Source of the DNA: Candidatus Woesearchaeota archaeon
GTDB taxonomy: Archaea; Nanobdellota; Nanobdellia; Woesearchaeales; DSVV01
Assembly: GCA_018303075.1 (NCBI GenBank)
Contig: JAGVYW010000036.1
Span: 1-40,386 of the forward strand
Direction of reading: 5' to 3'
Length of the DNA: 40,386 nt
Shown: positions 1-10,100 of the stretch, piece by piece
Layout: each line of letters starts with the position of its first letter
How positions within the stretch are numbered: the first letter of the stretch is position 1
Program-made: the position numbers and the translations under genes
The notes under the pieces: generated by a model
What the model was told of the DNA's origin: nothing
The model's database searches: none
The model's input: only the letters and a program-made list of their open reading frames with translations

Positions 1-1
1 A

Positions 2-514
2 AAGAAAGAGGATGAATTGGGCAATACCAAAAAAGAAGTTGTTGCTGAAGTTTTACCTCAATTGATGATGCAGAGAGCTTCTGTTTCTAAGAAGAGAGTT
101 GCAGAGATGTATGAAGGATTGAATGGGATAAAAGCAATAAGAGAAGAATTAATGCAGACATTCAAAGCAGGAGATACTTTTTTAGTTCTTGGCGCACCTA
201 AAGTTGCTAACGTTAAGTGGGAAGGTTGGTTTTTAGATTTTCATAAGAGAAGAATTAAAAGAAAAGTGAAGATGAAGATTGTTTACAACGCTAATGCTCA
301 AGAATATGGGAAAATTAGAAAGAAAATGGAATTAACAGAAGTTCGTTATCTTCCGAACAAATTAGTTAGTCCTAATTGGATTGATATTTTTCCAGATGCA
401 ATCTCGTTTGTTATGGTCTTAAATAATCCTATCGCATTTGTAGTGAGAGATACAGAATTGGCAAATAGTTTCAGATCTTACTTTGATATAATGTGGAAGA
501 ATTCTATCTCTTGA
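2..514 (+). CDS. TrmB-like transcriptional regulator, C-terminal part (5' end outside window)
   Basis: The frame is open from the first bases of the window (K-K-E-D-E-L-G-N...), so the TTG at 17 is not a real start and the N-terminal part, where the winged-helix DNA-binding domain would lie, is missing. What remains resembles the effector domain of archaeal TrmB-type regulators: a helical lead-in, a segment around G-L-N-G-I-K-A-I-R-E-E-L, strands around T-F-L-V-L-G-A-P, a basic stretch H-K-R-R-I-K-R-K, then R-Y-L-P and a final strand pair (F-V-M-V-L and I-A-F-V-V). TrmB proteins sense sugars or other metabolites and control transcription; the ligand cannot be read from this fragment. It converges on the nucleoside hydrolase gene with only about 30 nt between stops. 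Family assignment rests on pattern memory. Confidence 0.65.
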   Translation, partial: KKEDELGNTKKEVVAEVLPQLMMQRASVSKKRVAEMYEGLNGIKAIREELMQTFKAGDTFLVLGAPKVANVKWEGWFLDFHKRRIKRKVKMKIVYNANAQEYGKIRKKMELTEVRYLPNKLVSPNWIDIFPDAISFVMVLNNPIAFVVRDTELANSFRSYFDIMWKNSIS

Positions 515-543
515 CTTGTTTTTGTATGGGTAAATATCTCAGT

Positions 544-1488
544 TCAATACTCTTTTCTCAATATAGTTCCAAAGAAAATCTCTCTAAACTTATCATAATC
601 AACACTTGTAGCAACTTTAATATTTTTTCCATTAGCTTTATCTAATCTAGTTATACCATTTCGAGAAATATCTACATGAACCATCTGAGTTCTAACTAAT
701 TCTGGATGTACAACTGCAGCAAGTGTCAGTGGATCATGCATGCAAGTGTATTCACATCTTCTTCCAAAAATAGTATCACGATAGTCAAACCAAACGTCAA
801 CAAGCGCTTTTACAGATCGGCTAACTTCAGATTCTTGCATTTGTTCAAAATCATCGCGCAATATTGGAACTTGTGCGGTAATATTTAATGGAAAAAGTGT
901 AATTGGTATTTTTGAATTAAGTACAATTTGTGCTCCTTTAATATCATTGTAAATATTATGTTCAGGTTCTCTTCCATAATCATTTCCAAACACTCCTCCC
1001 ATAATATATAATTGTTTTACATTATCTTGAAATCGCGGCTCTTTCAGCAATGCTCTTGCAATATTTGTCAATGAACCAATTGCGACGATTGTATATTCTT
1101 TTGAGCTTCCCATGATTTTTTCAATAAGATAATCAACAGCTTGTTCTCCAATTTTCATCTCATGCAGTGGTTTGGAAAATTCTTCTTCTGTTAATATACC
1201 TTCACCTTCTCGTCCAGTATGCCAGATTCTTGGTGTATGTAATCCAATCTGTTCTCCTGCATGAATTTCTATATCTCTTCCTGTATAATCAACTATCTTT
1301 CGCGAGATCTTTGCGCGAACATCAGTGGTTCCATACACTGTTGTAATTCCATCTAAAGAAATATATGGTGATTTTAACCCAAATAATAATGCTAGTGCGT
1401 CATCAACATCAGAGCCTATGTCTGTGTCTAAGATAATTTTTTCTTTTTTTTGTTTTCCAAACAGAAATGAAAAAGGTTTAAATACCAT
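544..1488 (-). CDS. Inosine-uridine-type nucleoside N-ribohydrolase
   Basis: Nucleoside hydrolases split ribonucleosides into base and ribose for salvage. The protein (314 aa from the chosen start) carries the calcium-binding signature D-T-D-I-G-S-D-V-D-D (residues 21-30), the conserved A-I-G-S-L-T-N-I-A strand-turn (about 136-144), I-M-G-G (162-165), the E-x-N-I-Y-N-D region (176-182) and the catalytic-type M-H-D-P (250-253). Length fits the family. The frame extends upstream to a TTG at 1527, but a strong Shine-Dalgarno GGAGG (1497-1501) lies 8 nt before the ATG at 1488, so I start there. The gene overlaps the 3' end of the HAD gene by 11 nt on the same strand, so the two are probably cotranscribed and translationally coupled. 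Confidence 0.9.
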   Translation of the reverse strand: MVFKPFSFLFGKQKKEKIILDTDIGSDVDDALALLFGLKSPYISLDGITTVYGTTDVRAKISRKIVDYTGRDIEIHAGEQIGLHTPRIWHTGREGEGILTEEEFSKPLHEMKIGEQAVDYLIEKIMGSSKEYTIVAIGSLTNIARALLKEPRFQDNVKQLYIMGGVFGNDYGREPEHNIYNDIKGAQIVLNSKIPITLFPLNITAQVPILRDDFEQMQESEVSRSVKALVDVWFDYRDTIFGRRCEYTCMHDPLTLAAVVHPELVRTQMVHVDISRNGITRLDKANGKNIKVATSVDYDKFREIFFGTILRKEY

Positions 1489-2419
1489 TTTCTTCTCCTC
1501 CAAAACCTTTTCCATAGATTTCTTCAATAATATCTATCCCAGTAAGTGGTTTTAATTCCCTCTGCAATGCTTTCATCACAAGATATTTTTGTATCATTCC
1601 TTCTCCAAGAATTTCTCCATATATAGACTTCGCAAGTCCATCTGATTCCACAAATTGATGTGAGATCTGTGTTGTTTGCTGCATAAGACTACTATCTATA
1701 CAATCTATACTATTTATAGGATTATCTAAAGCTAATCTCTGCAATATTTTAAATGATTTCAATGCATTGAATCCTTTATAAAAATTCTCATTACCAACAA
1801 GATACATTTGTTCAAGAAAATCAATAACAGAAAGCATATCAATAGTTACTAATTCTGTTTTAGTATTTAGAGTATATGCTTGCGGCAAAACAACATAAAT
1901 TGGAATATTAAATTTTTTTTGAGCAGATTTAGATTTCACAGGACAAGGATGATCAATTAGTTTATCTCCGTTCCATAATTGCTCTGGGTTTTGTTCAAAA
2001 TCAAATCTAAGATAATCTTCAATTGTGAAAGCTCCTGTAGAGAATCGATTGAATCCTAAAAAATCTCCAATCATAACAGTTTCTCTTTCAGGATCAGTTA
2101 CACCTTGTTCTTTATAGACAGCAGCAAGATTTTTATATGGAAACAATTTTTGTTCAGGGAAATTAACATCATTCTTTGAATAAATTTTACCTCTCCATTC
2201 TATACCTATATCTTTCCAACATTTAACAATTTGTTCAGCATATCCTTTAGCAGCACGTGTTGCAATTACACTGTTTATCCGATTATTATTAAGAAAGTCA
2301 ATAGCTTTTTTTAGCCCAGGTCGTAAAAACATTGTGTCAACCTCTCTCTTCCCATTTCTTTCTCTAAATAAATATGTGCCTGTTGTGCCGTCTAAATCAA
2401 GGATATATAGCTTAGTCAT
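1478..2419 (-). CDS. HAD-superfamily hydrolase (phosphatase-like)
   Basis: The N-terminal half is a HAD fold: motif I D-L-D-G-T (residues 8-12, with nucleophile and acid/base aspartates D8 and D10), motif II A-T-R (53-55), a lysine near 96 as motif III candidate, and motif IV G-D-F (118-120). The C-terminal about 180 residues are helical and I do not recognise them; they may form the substrate-binding part. Coupling to the nucleoside hydrolase suggests nucleotide or sugar-phosphate turnover (for example a nucleotidase feeding the hydrolase), which is inference. The ATG at 2419 lies about 28 nt from the centre of a TATA box (2443-2452), so the transcript is probably leaderless and this is the first gene of a two-gene operon. 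Confidence 0.75.
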   Translation of the reverse strand: MTKLYILDLDGTTGTYLFRERNGKREVDTMFLRPGLKKAIDFLNNNRINSVIATRAAKGYAEQIVKCWKDIGIEWRGKIYSKNDVNFPEQKLFPYKNLAAVYKEQGVTDPERETVMIGDFLGFNRFSTGAFTIEDYLRFDFEQNPEQLWNGDKLIDHPCPVKSKSAQKKFNIPIYVVLPQAYTLNTKTELVTIDMLSVIDFLEQMYLVGNENFYKGFNALKSFKILQRLALDNPINSIDCIDSSLMQQTTQISHQFVESDGLAKSIYGEILGEGMIQKYLVMKALQRELKPLTGIDIIEEIYGKGFGGEENGI

Positions 2420-2442
2420 ATTAGTCTAATGATAAGTTCTCT

Positions 2443-2452
2443 ATTTATAAAT
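2443..2452 (-). promoter_or_regulatory. TATA box of the HAD / nucleoside hydrolase operon
   Basis: Read on the minus strand this is ATTTATAAAT. Its centre is about 28 nt upstream of the ATG at 2419, the spacing expected if transcription starts at or next to the start codon. Confidence 0.6.
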
Positions 2453-2808
2453 GTTTGGGATAATTATTACTAACAAGTTGCTACATACTTTTTATATTCT
2501 TATTACGTACAAGCAAATAGATAAATTTATAAATAAGTCTTTCCAAGAAACTGATTGTTGGAATAAAATATTGATTAATACAGTTGGATATATTAGTCTA
2601 GTTATTGTATTGGTGAATATATTGTATTGGTGAATAAAAGAGGTTATAGAATCCTAGTTGGATTGAGAGCATTTCTATAATTCTCTGAAGAATTGATACT
2701 GTAGAAGATAGTTTATAGTATTGATACTATCTATAATACTATCTATGCTAATATTGATTCAAGAAATAAGATGCATCAATATCTGCAACATTTTATAGGT
2801 AGTTTCAA
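2453..2808. other. AT-rich intergenic region upstream of the membrane protein gene
   Basis: About 350 nt with no convincing gene. A 60-codon open frame (2451-2633) starts inside the opposing promoter and has low-complexity composition; I do not call it. The only structure seen is the repeat cluster at 2706-2746. A TTTTATAGG element at 2791-2799 is TATA-like but only about 15 nt from the downstream ATG. Confidence 0.5.
2706..2746. promoter_or_regulatory. Palindrome plus direct repeats, possible operator
   Basis: Perfect inverted repeat ATAGTAT-TG-ATACTAT at 2715-2730, followed by two copies of the 11-mer ATACTATCTAT (2724-2734 and 2736-2746). The cluster sits 60-100 nt upstream of the ATG of the membrane protein gene, where a regulator site could be expected. 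AT-rich sequence yields such repeats fairly often by chance, so function is inference. Confidence 0.3.
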
Positions 2809-4014
2809 ATGGAGTTGGAAGTAAAAAAAAGGGGCTGCACATCTAGCACTATGTGTGTGTTGAATAATAATTCTTATAATTATACTGCTTATAGTTATAC
2901 TGCTGTTCAAACTAATAATAATACAATTCATACAATTGCTAGCCATTCTCATAATTCATATTCATTATTCTCGTCTAAAAAATCACAGATAACTTTATTT
3001 ATCATTTTAGGAGTTGTTATACTCGCGCTTGTTCTAAGCTACCTTTATTTCACCCAGATGAAAAAAGAGAATTTGATTCCAACACAAACTCTTTCTGAAG
3101 ATATTAAGCCAATAAAAACATTTGTTGACCAATGTTTGTTTGATACATCACTTAAAGCAGTGATGCTTACTGCAATACAAGGTGGTTCAATATCATTAAG
3201 CCAGAAAAATATGTATACAGAGTCAGAAACAGGCAAAATTACATACGGCTTAAAGCTCAAAGCAAAAACATTGCCAACTAAAATTGACATGCAGAATGAA
3301 ATTGAAAGCTATATCAATACAATTCTTCCAGAATGTACAAGCAACTTCAGCAAATTCAACAAAGATGTCTCTGCTGGAAAATTAAAATCAACTGTCAAGA
3401 TTGCAGATGACAAAGTTGCTGTAACACTTGATTATCCAATCACTGTCAATTCAAATACAGACAACAATGCAAAGATTGACAAGTTTCAAGCAAATATTCC
3501 ATTGCGTTTAGGTCATCTTCATACAATTGCAGAAAAAATTATTGATGACCAAATAAGCTATGGAATCTTAATAAATCTAGACAAACTGCATGAATACGAT
3601 GTAAAAGTTGATATTTCTCCATTAGACGATAAAACAATGATATTTTTGATATCAGACGTGAAGAATGCAAACATCGCTAATATGAATAAAGCTAATGCAG
3701 ATAACCAACAGCCAGAAACAGACTTATTGTTCATGACAGCAATACAATTCCAAAAGAATAATCCACCAACAATTACAATCGATAAAGAATTTGTTGTAAA
3801 AGACGGAATGTCATTCTCAACAAAAGCAATCATTGGTGACGAAGAAGCTGCAACTGTCAAGTTGTCAGACGACACTGCATTATTTGGCATTGAACAAGAT
3901 GGAACAATTTCATTTACTCCAGAGATTCCAGGAGAATATGACGTAACAATCACAGCTCAGGACAAAGAAGGAATGATTGCAACAAAAAATGTGAAATTTT
4001 TTGTTGTAAAATAA
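2809..4014 (+). CDS. Membrane-anchored protein with N-terminal SQITLF-type segment and Ig-like C-terminus
   Basis: Hypothetical protein of 401 aa. After a polar, Asn/Ser/Tyr/His-rich 57-residue extension comes K-K-S-Q-I-T-L-F-I-I-L-G, starting one membrane helix (about 61-81). DPANN genomes carry many small surface proteins in which a similar K-G-Q-x-T-x-F-I-I segment lies near the start and is followed by a V-x-x-C ... Q-G-G motif; here that is F-V-D-Q-C-L and I-Q-G-G-S. The last about 90 residues look like an Ig/cadherin-like beta sandwich (starting N-N-P-P-T-I-T-I, ending F-F-V-V-K). Function is unknown; an exported, membrane-anchored protein is expected. The long N-terminal extension is unusual: translation could begin at the second Met (2851). 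It lies 135 nt upstream of the giant gene on the same strand. Confidence 0.7.
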   Translation: MELEVKKRGCTSSTMCVLNNNSYNYTAYSYTAVQTNNNTIHTIASHSHNSYSLFSSKKSQITLFIILGVVILALVLSYLYFTQMKKENLIPTQTLSEDIKPIKTFVDQCLFDTSLKAVMLTAIQGGSISLSQKNMYTESETGKITYGLKLKAKTLPTKIDMQNEIESYINTILPECTSNFSKFNKDVSAGKLKSTVKIADDKVAVTLDYPITVNSNTDNNAKIDKFQANIPLRLGHLHTIAEKIIDDQISYGILINLDKLHEYDVKVDISPLDDKTMIFLISDVKNANIANMNKANADNQQPETDLLFMTAIQFQKNNPPTITIDKEFVVKDGMSFSTKAIIGDEEAATVKLSDDTALFGIEQDGTISFTPEIPGEYDVTITAQDKEGMIATKNVKFFVVK

Positions 4015-4140
4015 TGCTTCCATCGTCGGCATTATTTTAAACAAGACGAATTCCACTTGTCTATTGACAGGTGGTGGAATTCGTAAGCGTCAAGAACCAC
4101 CTTAGGTGTTATCGATAAGCATGCCACTGGTCAAGGGGCA
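4010..4140 (+). ncRNA. Structured intergenic segment: three hairpins before the giant gene
   Basis: This gap is visibly richer in G+C than its surroundings and holds three inverted repeats. Hairpin 1 is a perfect 8-bp stem (4010-4017 with 4029-4036) overlapping the upstream stop codon and followed by a T-rich stretch, so it could be a terminator. Hairpin 2 has a perfect 11-bp stem (4046-4056 with 4074-4084) and an inner 4-bp stem TGTC/GACA around a TATT loop. Hairpin 3 is CACC-TTA-GGTG (4098-4108), next to the palindrome TTATCGATAA (4109-4118). It could be a small RNA or a structured 5' leader of the giant mRNA. I found no tRNA, known ribozyme core or kink-turn motif. Confidence 0.45.
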
Positions 4141-4149
4141 AGGGTTTAA

Positions 4150-7100
4150 TTGAATAAGAAAAAAATAGGGATAAGAAATAGATTGATCAGAAAAAAATTC
4201 ATCTGCCTTAGTTTTATCTATCTTATGATCTCAAGTGTATTTGCTATTAGTTTAAATGCACAGGAAGATAATCAATTAAATTATGAAGATCCGCAGATTT
4301 ACAATAAACCAACATTCTGGACAAATGATAATGTAGACTTTAGCAAAGTACAATGGGGAAGTGTTGACTTTACTAAGATCCCATACAATACTATGACAGC
4401 AAAAAAACTGGCAGATTTCTACAAATATCTTCCAGAATATCAAATTGCAAAGGTTCCTGCAAAGGATGTAGATGTTACATTAGTTACAGACAAGTCAAAA
4501 TTAACAGCTGCGCAATTAGCATTTGGAACAAACCTTGAGAAATCAGGAGATTTAAAAAAACTTAATGGTGGTGCAGCAAATGAAGCAATCAGCACGAGAT
4601 TCAAATTAACAGCTGTTAGCTTTGTATTTTTGGAAAGCGCAACAATCAATGCAGAAGGTAAATTAGTGGTTGCAGGAAACTGTCCAAGCAATTCAGCATT
4701 GCCAAGCAACTTCAAATGCCAGATTGATTTAGATCTAAAAAATAAAGATCTTAAAGACTCAGTGATAACAGCAACAAAACGAACAATTGAAGGTGCTGAA
4801 TACCAAGGATTTCTTGTCTGTAAAGCAGGTGCAAAAGAATGCATCACAATCAAAGGTACAACAAATGTTGCAATGAATTCTGCAGGAGACTTAACAATCA
4901 CAGACAAATCAGGAAAGCAGCATGTTGTTAAAAAAGGAGAAGTTGGTGTTGTGTTTGACAACAAAGGCAACAGCCATATTATCATGAATGATGGCACAAT
5001 AGTGAATATTAATGGTTATGATTTTACTGGATTTAAAGAGGGTGTTACAATTGATCTTAATGGAAACAAAGCAAAAGTAAATGGCGCTGCAACAATTAAA
5101 GGAAAAGGTTTAGACGCGAAATTGATGACTGCTGAATCAAAAGCTGACATCACATTTGACAAAAATGATAATATTATACAATTCAATGCAGAAAAAGCAG
5201 AATTGACATTTGGTGGTGAAAAAGGCGATAAAGCTGTTGGCAACTTCGAGATGGCAATTGGCTATTTTGCTGGGAACCCGCAGCCAGAGAAAGTCAAATT
5301 GATTGGCAAAGGCAGTTATTTTTACTTAGATGGCGATGTCAGCAAGAAAAAAGTAAGTATCAGAAAAGGCGAAGAAATAACTGTAACAATACAAGATGGA
5401 GAACTTAAGGGAGATGGACTTATATTTGCATCACTTGTGCATTTGCGTGAAGGAAGAAAAGTGGATATTGCATTTTTGGAAGGATTAGCAGATAAAAGCG
5501 ATGATGAAGCAGTAAAAGCAATCAAAGAAAAATATGGGACTGCCGTAGATTATAAAAATTGCAAAACATATGACAACTGTATTGCAGCAATTATGAAACA
5601 GAATTATCACATTGATTGTAAAAATTGGCAAAGCTGTAAAACAAATTTTGATAAAGAATTAGAAAAAATGACAGCTTTCTATGAAAAGGCAGACTCACAG
5701 CAAGTATTTTTATTAAGAGATGGTTCACAGCAAGTTGCTAAAGGTATTGCAACTCTTACTTCAACAGATAAACACACGCAGAAAGAATTAGTTAGAGATG
5801 AGACAGGAGCTCTTGTACAAAAAGAGTTTACAGCAGATGTTGATACAATTTTTGAACAAGATGATTCACAAACATTAGTTTTCTATGATTCAAAGAATTC
5901 AGATACAAATAAAAAAGTAATTCTTGTTGACAACACAGCAAAAGCAGGAAAAGAAGTAGATGATTTTGCAACAGTTAAAGTTGGTCAGAAAGTTTTTGGC
6001 AGAGACGGCAAAGCAGTTGAAATTGAAGGCATTCCTCAATTCTATGTTTCAACAACATTTGGCAAGAAAGCAGACGGCAATGTAGAAACAAATGTTAATG
6101 CACAGGATATTCTAAACATCAATGCATTTATAGTCAAGCAGATTGAAGCAAAAGGTCTGAAAGGAGGCAACACAGATGCAAACAGAAAGAAAGTTGCTGA
6201 AGAATTCTTCTTTGTAGGCGGCGCTGAAATAAAACCAGTATCTGAAGAAGGAAGAAAAGGATTTTTTACAGTCAACACAGACTTTACTCAGGCATCATTA
6301 GTTTACTTATCTGAGAATTTGAATGAAAAAACTCAATTAATTATTGATGGAAAACAATCGTCAGTATTCCCATTAAGCACTGTAAAAAATCAAATAGACA
6401 AATTCAAGATTGGCAGAGATACTGCATCGGGTAAATTAGAAATAATGCAGCAGGAATTTGCAAATCTTAATGCAGATTGTGAAAAAAGACAAGATACAGC
6501 TGCTGCATGCGGTGATGCTGAAGGAAAACAATTGCAGCTGCTTCAGGCAAAGATAAAGAGTTTACATGAGACAGACAAAATAGACGACAAGGAATTGCTC
6601 GTTAAATACGGTTCGTTAGAAGAGATTAATACTCATTTAGAAGAAAAAATGAAAGAAGGCGTTGAAGCTGCAAAACAATCTGTATATGATAAATTAATTG
6701 CAGCAAACACAAAATTAGTTGAAGGCCAAGTCAAAGAAGAACCAGCATTATCAAAACAGGCAATTGAAATTTACAGCACAATTGATGATCCAGTATTAAA
6801 GCGATTTGCACAGACAAAGATTGGAGATATCTATTTAGATTCAGGAGATTATCAGCAGTCAATTGCTAAATTCAGAGAAATCAAAGAAAAATATGGACTT
6901 GATGATCATGCAAAATCACAGTTGGCAAAAGCATTGATTGCTAATGAAGGAGAATATGATAAAATATATCAAAAAGAGCCTGCAGCAATATTAGAAGCAA
7001 GAACATTATTGGAAGAATTAAGTAAGTCAGAAACAGCTCAAATTTCAGGAAATGCTTTTCAAAGTTTATCAGATATTGCTAAGACAGATAAAGAAAAAAT

Positions 7101-10100
7101 TGAACTAAAAGTTAAGGCGTTCCAGAAATTAAAAGCAGAATCTCCTGATGCAGCAGTTCAGATTGCTCAGCAGATATTTGATATAAGCGCAAAAGGAACA
7201 GATGTTGAAGCTAAATTAAAATTCAAACAAGAAGAATCTGCTGAAGATTATGCTGCAAGATTATTCTCAACAGTTGCTGAGATTAAAGCAAGACTTACAG
7301 AATCAGGCATTGACGTAAAAGATATTGAGGATGTAGCAAATGCAGTTATGGCAAGCAAATTGATAGAAGCAGCAGGCGAAGCAAAAACAAAAAATGTCAA
7401 GAATAAAGAAATTGCTGATGTTCCAAAACAAGAGCAATTATTATTAAAAGCTCTTGAATTGGCAGGTAAAGCTGATACAGTTATTGGTTTGCAGACAAAA
7501 GTGCAGGTTCTCGGCCAATTGTCACAATTATATTTAGGCAAAAAAGATATACAAAAAGCAAAATATTACTCAACACTGCAGGAAAATACAATCAATGATC
7601 TGCAGAGAAAGTCAGACTTTACTGCAAATGTCGAACAAAACAGATTGTCAAATAAACAAATTAACTTACAGATAACATTAGCAGAAAAAGCAACGACTGC
7701 AGAGAAAGTTCAAGCAGCAAAAGAAGTGTTAGTGTTTGATAAAGGGGATAAATATGCTAATAAAATATTAAGCGATATCTATAAACAGCAAAGGGCAAAA
7801 AAAGTTCATGATGAATATAAAAGATTACAGGAGGAATTAGAATCGGTTGAGGCAGCAGCTGGTCAGCTTGCTGAATCAAGTGACATACCCACTATCAGCA
7901 AAGAAGAATTGGAAGAATACCAAATAAACGAATTGAATAAATACAAGGAGAAAAACAAGGATAGGATAATAAATTTAGCATTAGATTTAGCTAAATTAGG
8001 CGACAAATTTTCTAAAGAATTAGCTGCTCAGTTATACTTAACTCATCAGGATTTACTGGAAGAATTAAATGATGACACAAAGTTTATGACTACAATTCAT
8101 AGTACAACTCTTTATCAATATAATGATTTAGTTAATACAATCTCTAAAGCTCCTGCTCCAGATGAACTGGATACTGATTATTCAGAATGGTATTATGAGC
8201 AGATTCAGAGGCTTTCAGTAGGGTATTCTGATGATGGTTTCGAAGGAGATAAGATTGCATTCCAAATAGCTGTTAATAATAAGCTTGATGATGATAATTT
8301 GATGAGTATGTTTGGCAGCAATATAATTAATCCAGAAGCAGATTATAGAGAACAGATTACTTATAAAGAATATGTAATAGATATTCCAAAATTAGATGAG
8401 TTAAATAAATTATTTAGTAAGCCAGATTTAACATTTGAGGAGCAGGAAAAAGCTGCACAAATAATTGATAGTCTAAAAGTTAATCTGATTAAAGACAATG
8501 TAATCAGTGATAATTTAAAGCAAATAGTTTTACAAAAACCAGAGCTTCTTATTTTGCTTCCACAAAATTCAGGTATTAAAGAGCTACTAGGTTCATCTTT
8601 TATGACAGGTGATGGTGAATCTATTGATGTAGAAAAATTAGCAGATGAAAGATTAAATGTTCGTCAAGAAAAAGATAAAATGATGAATCTGTTAATTGGA
8701 GGTAAAACAACTCCAAGACAAGTTTATAACTTTCTAAGTTCAGATATAATAAAGAAAATGACAAGTGATGAAGCTGCTCAGTTCTCAGAGATTTTGGCAG
8801 CAACATACAATGATTTAGAGAGAAACAAACCGCTTAAAACTTATTTAAATTTATTCAAAAGTGATTTAGATAACTATCAAAAAATAATAAATGATGGCGG
8901 CAGTTTAACAGAACTGCAAAGATCATCTGCAGCAGAATTTGATGATGTTGAATCTGCACATTTAGGAGTGCTTGGTTTTATTAAAGAATCTAAGGAATTA
9001 CAGCTAAATCAACTAGATTCACAATTATCTCAAGGAATTATTAATCAGAAACAATATGATAATTTACGCAGCAAACTTAATTTAGATTTAAAACAAATAG
9101 AGTCAGATATTGATAATTTTGTTCTTAATAAGGCATATGCAGCTAATCAAATAGATACAGCAGGTTCACAGATAATCAAGCATGGATTTAATCTATTAAG
9201 CAATGAAGGAAAACAAGATGCAATTGCTCTAGTTTATGGTGAAGCACAGACATTATTAGACGGTGGAAAATTAGAAAGTGGAAGAAATAATAATCTTGTT
9301 TTAGATGATTCTGAAAAACTAAGAAAGATGTCAGCTCTTAAAATTGCAGTTGATACAATCCGCCAAGAATCTGATCTAGCAAGCTTCTCCATTGAGGATG
9401 CCTCTCTTTTTGAAGTTTTAGAGAAAGATATTGATAAGCAGATTTATGCAGCTGTTGTTAGTAATAGCAATAGATTAAAAAGCTTATTTGTTGAAGTAAA
9501 ATGTGCTAAAATAACTATGGCATCTATTGACTGTCCAGGTGGTTATAGTGATGTTGATGAGCTTTCTAAAGAGTTTGATCTGAAGAATGGAGATTCTATA
9601 GCACAGACAAAATCACAAATGATAAATCAGGCAAATTCAAGGTTAAGAAGATTACAAGAAGAAATAGATGATTTAAAAAAAGGACAATTATATGATAAAG
9701 CTGCTTCATTTGAGGGGGTATATAATAATTTAATAGGAAATGTTGATGAAGAAACAGAGAAATTATTTCAGATGATTGATGAGAAAGAAAAAGAGATTGA
9801 AGGATTAGAAACTGATATAGAGGGATATAACCAAAAACCATATCTTTTATTTTTAGAGCAACAAGGAGAAAAGCTTCAAAATATGTACTCTTATCTTTCT
9901 CCATATGATTTAAGGAAAATGTCAGATGAATTTGAAGGTTTAAGTCATGGTATGCCTATTTCCGAGGATTATGAAAAGATGGCAGAAAACAATCCAGAAT
10001 TTATCAGCATTTACAAAAAAGTCAATCTTGATATTGCAGTTTCTGCATTAGAATCCGCAAAACTAAAAGAAATATTGGCAAGCGGGTGGACAAAGGATGT

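Noticed and set aside
2451-2633. 60-codon frame on the plus strand
   Set aside because: Its ATG overlaps the opposing TATA box, composition is low-complexity Ile/Lys/Leu, and no RBS is seen; typical chance frame in AT-rich DNA.
4046-4140. tRNA or known ribozyme in the structured gap
   Set aside because: No T-loop GGTTCRA, no anticodon-arm geometry, and no hammerhead core; left as an unassigned structured segment.
4440-4997. 185-codon antisense frame inside the giant gene
   Set aside because: Composition mirrors the coding strand and no protein features stand out.
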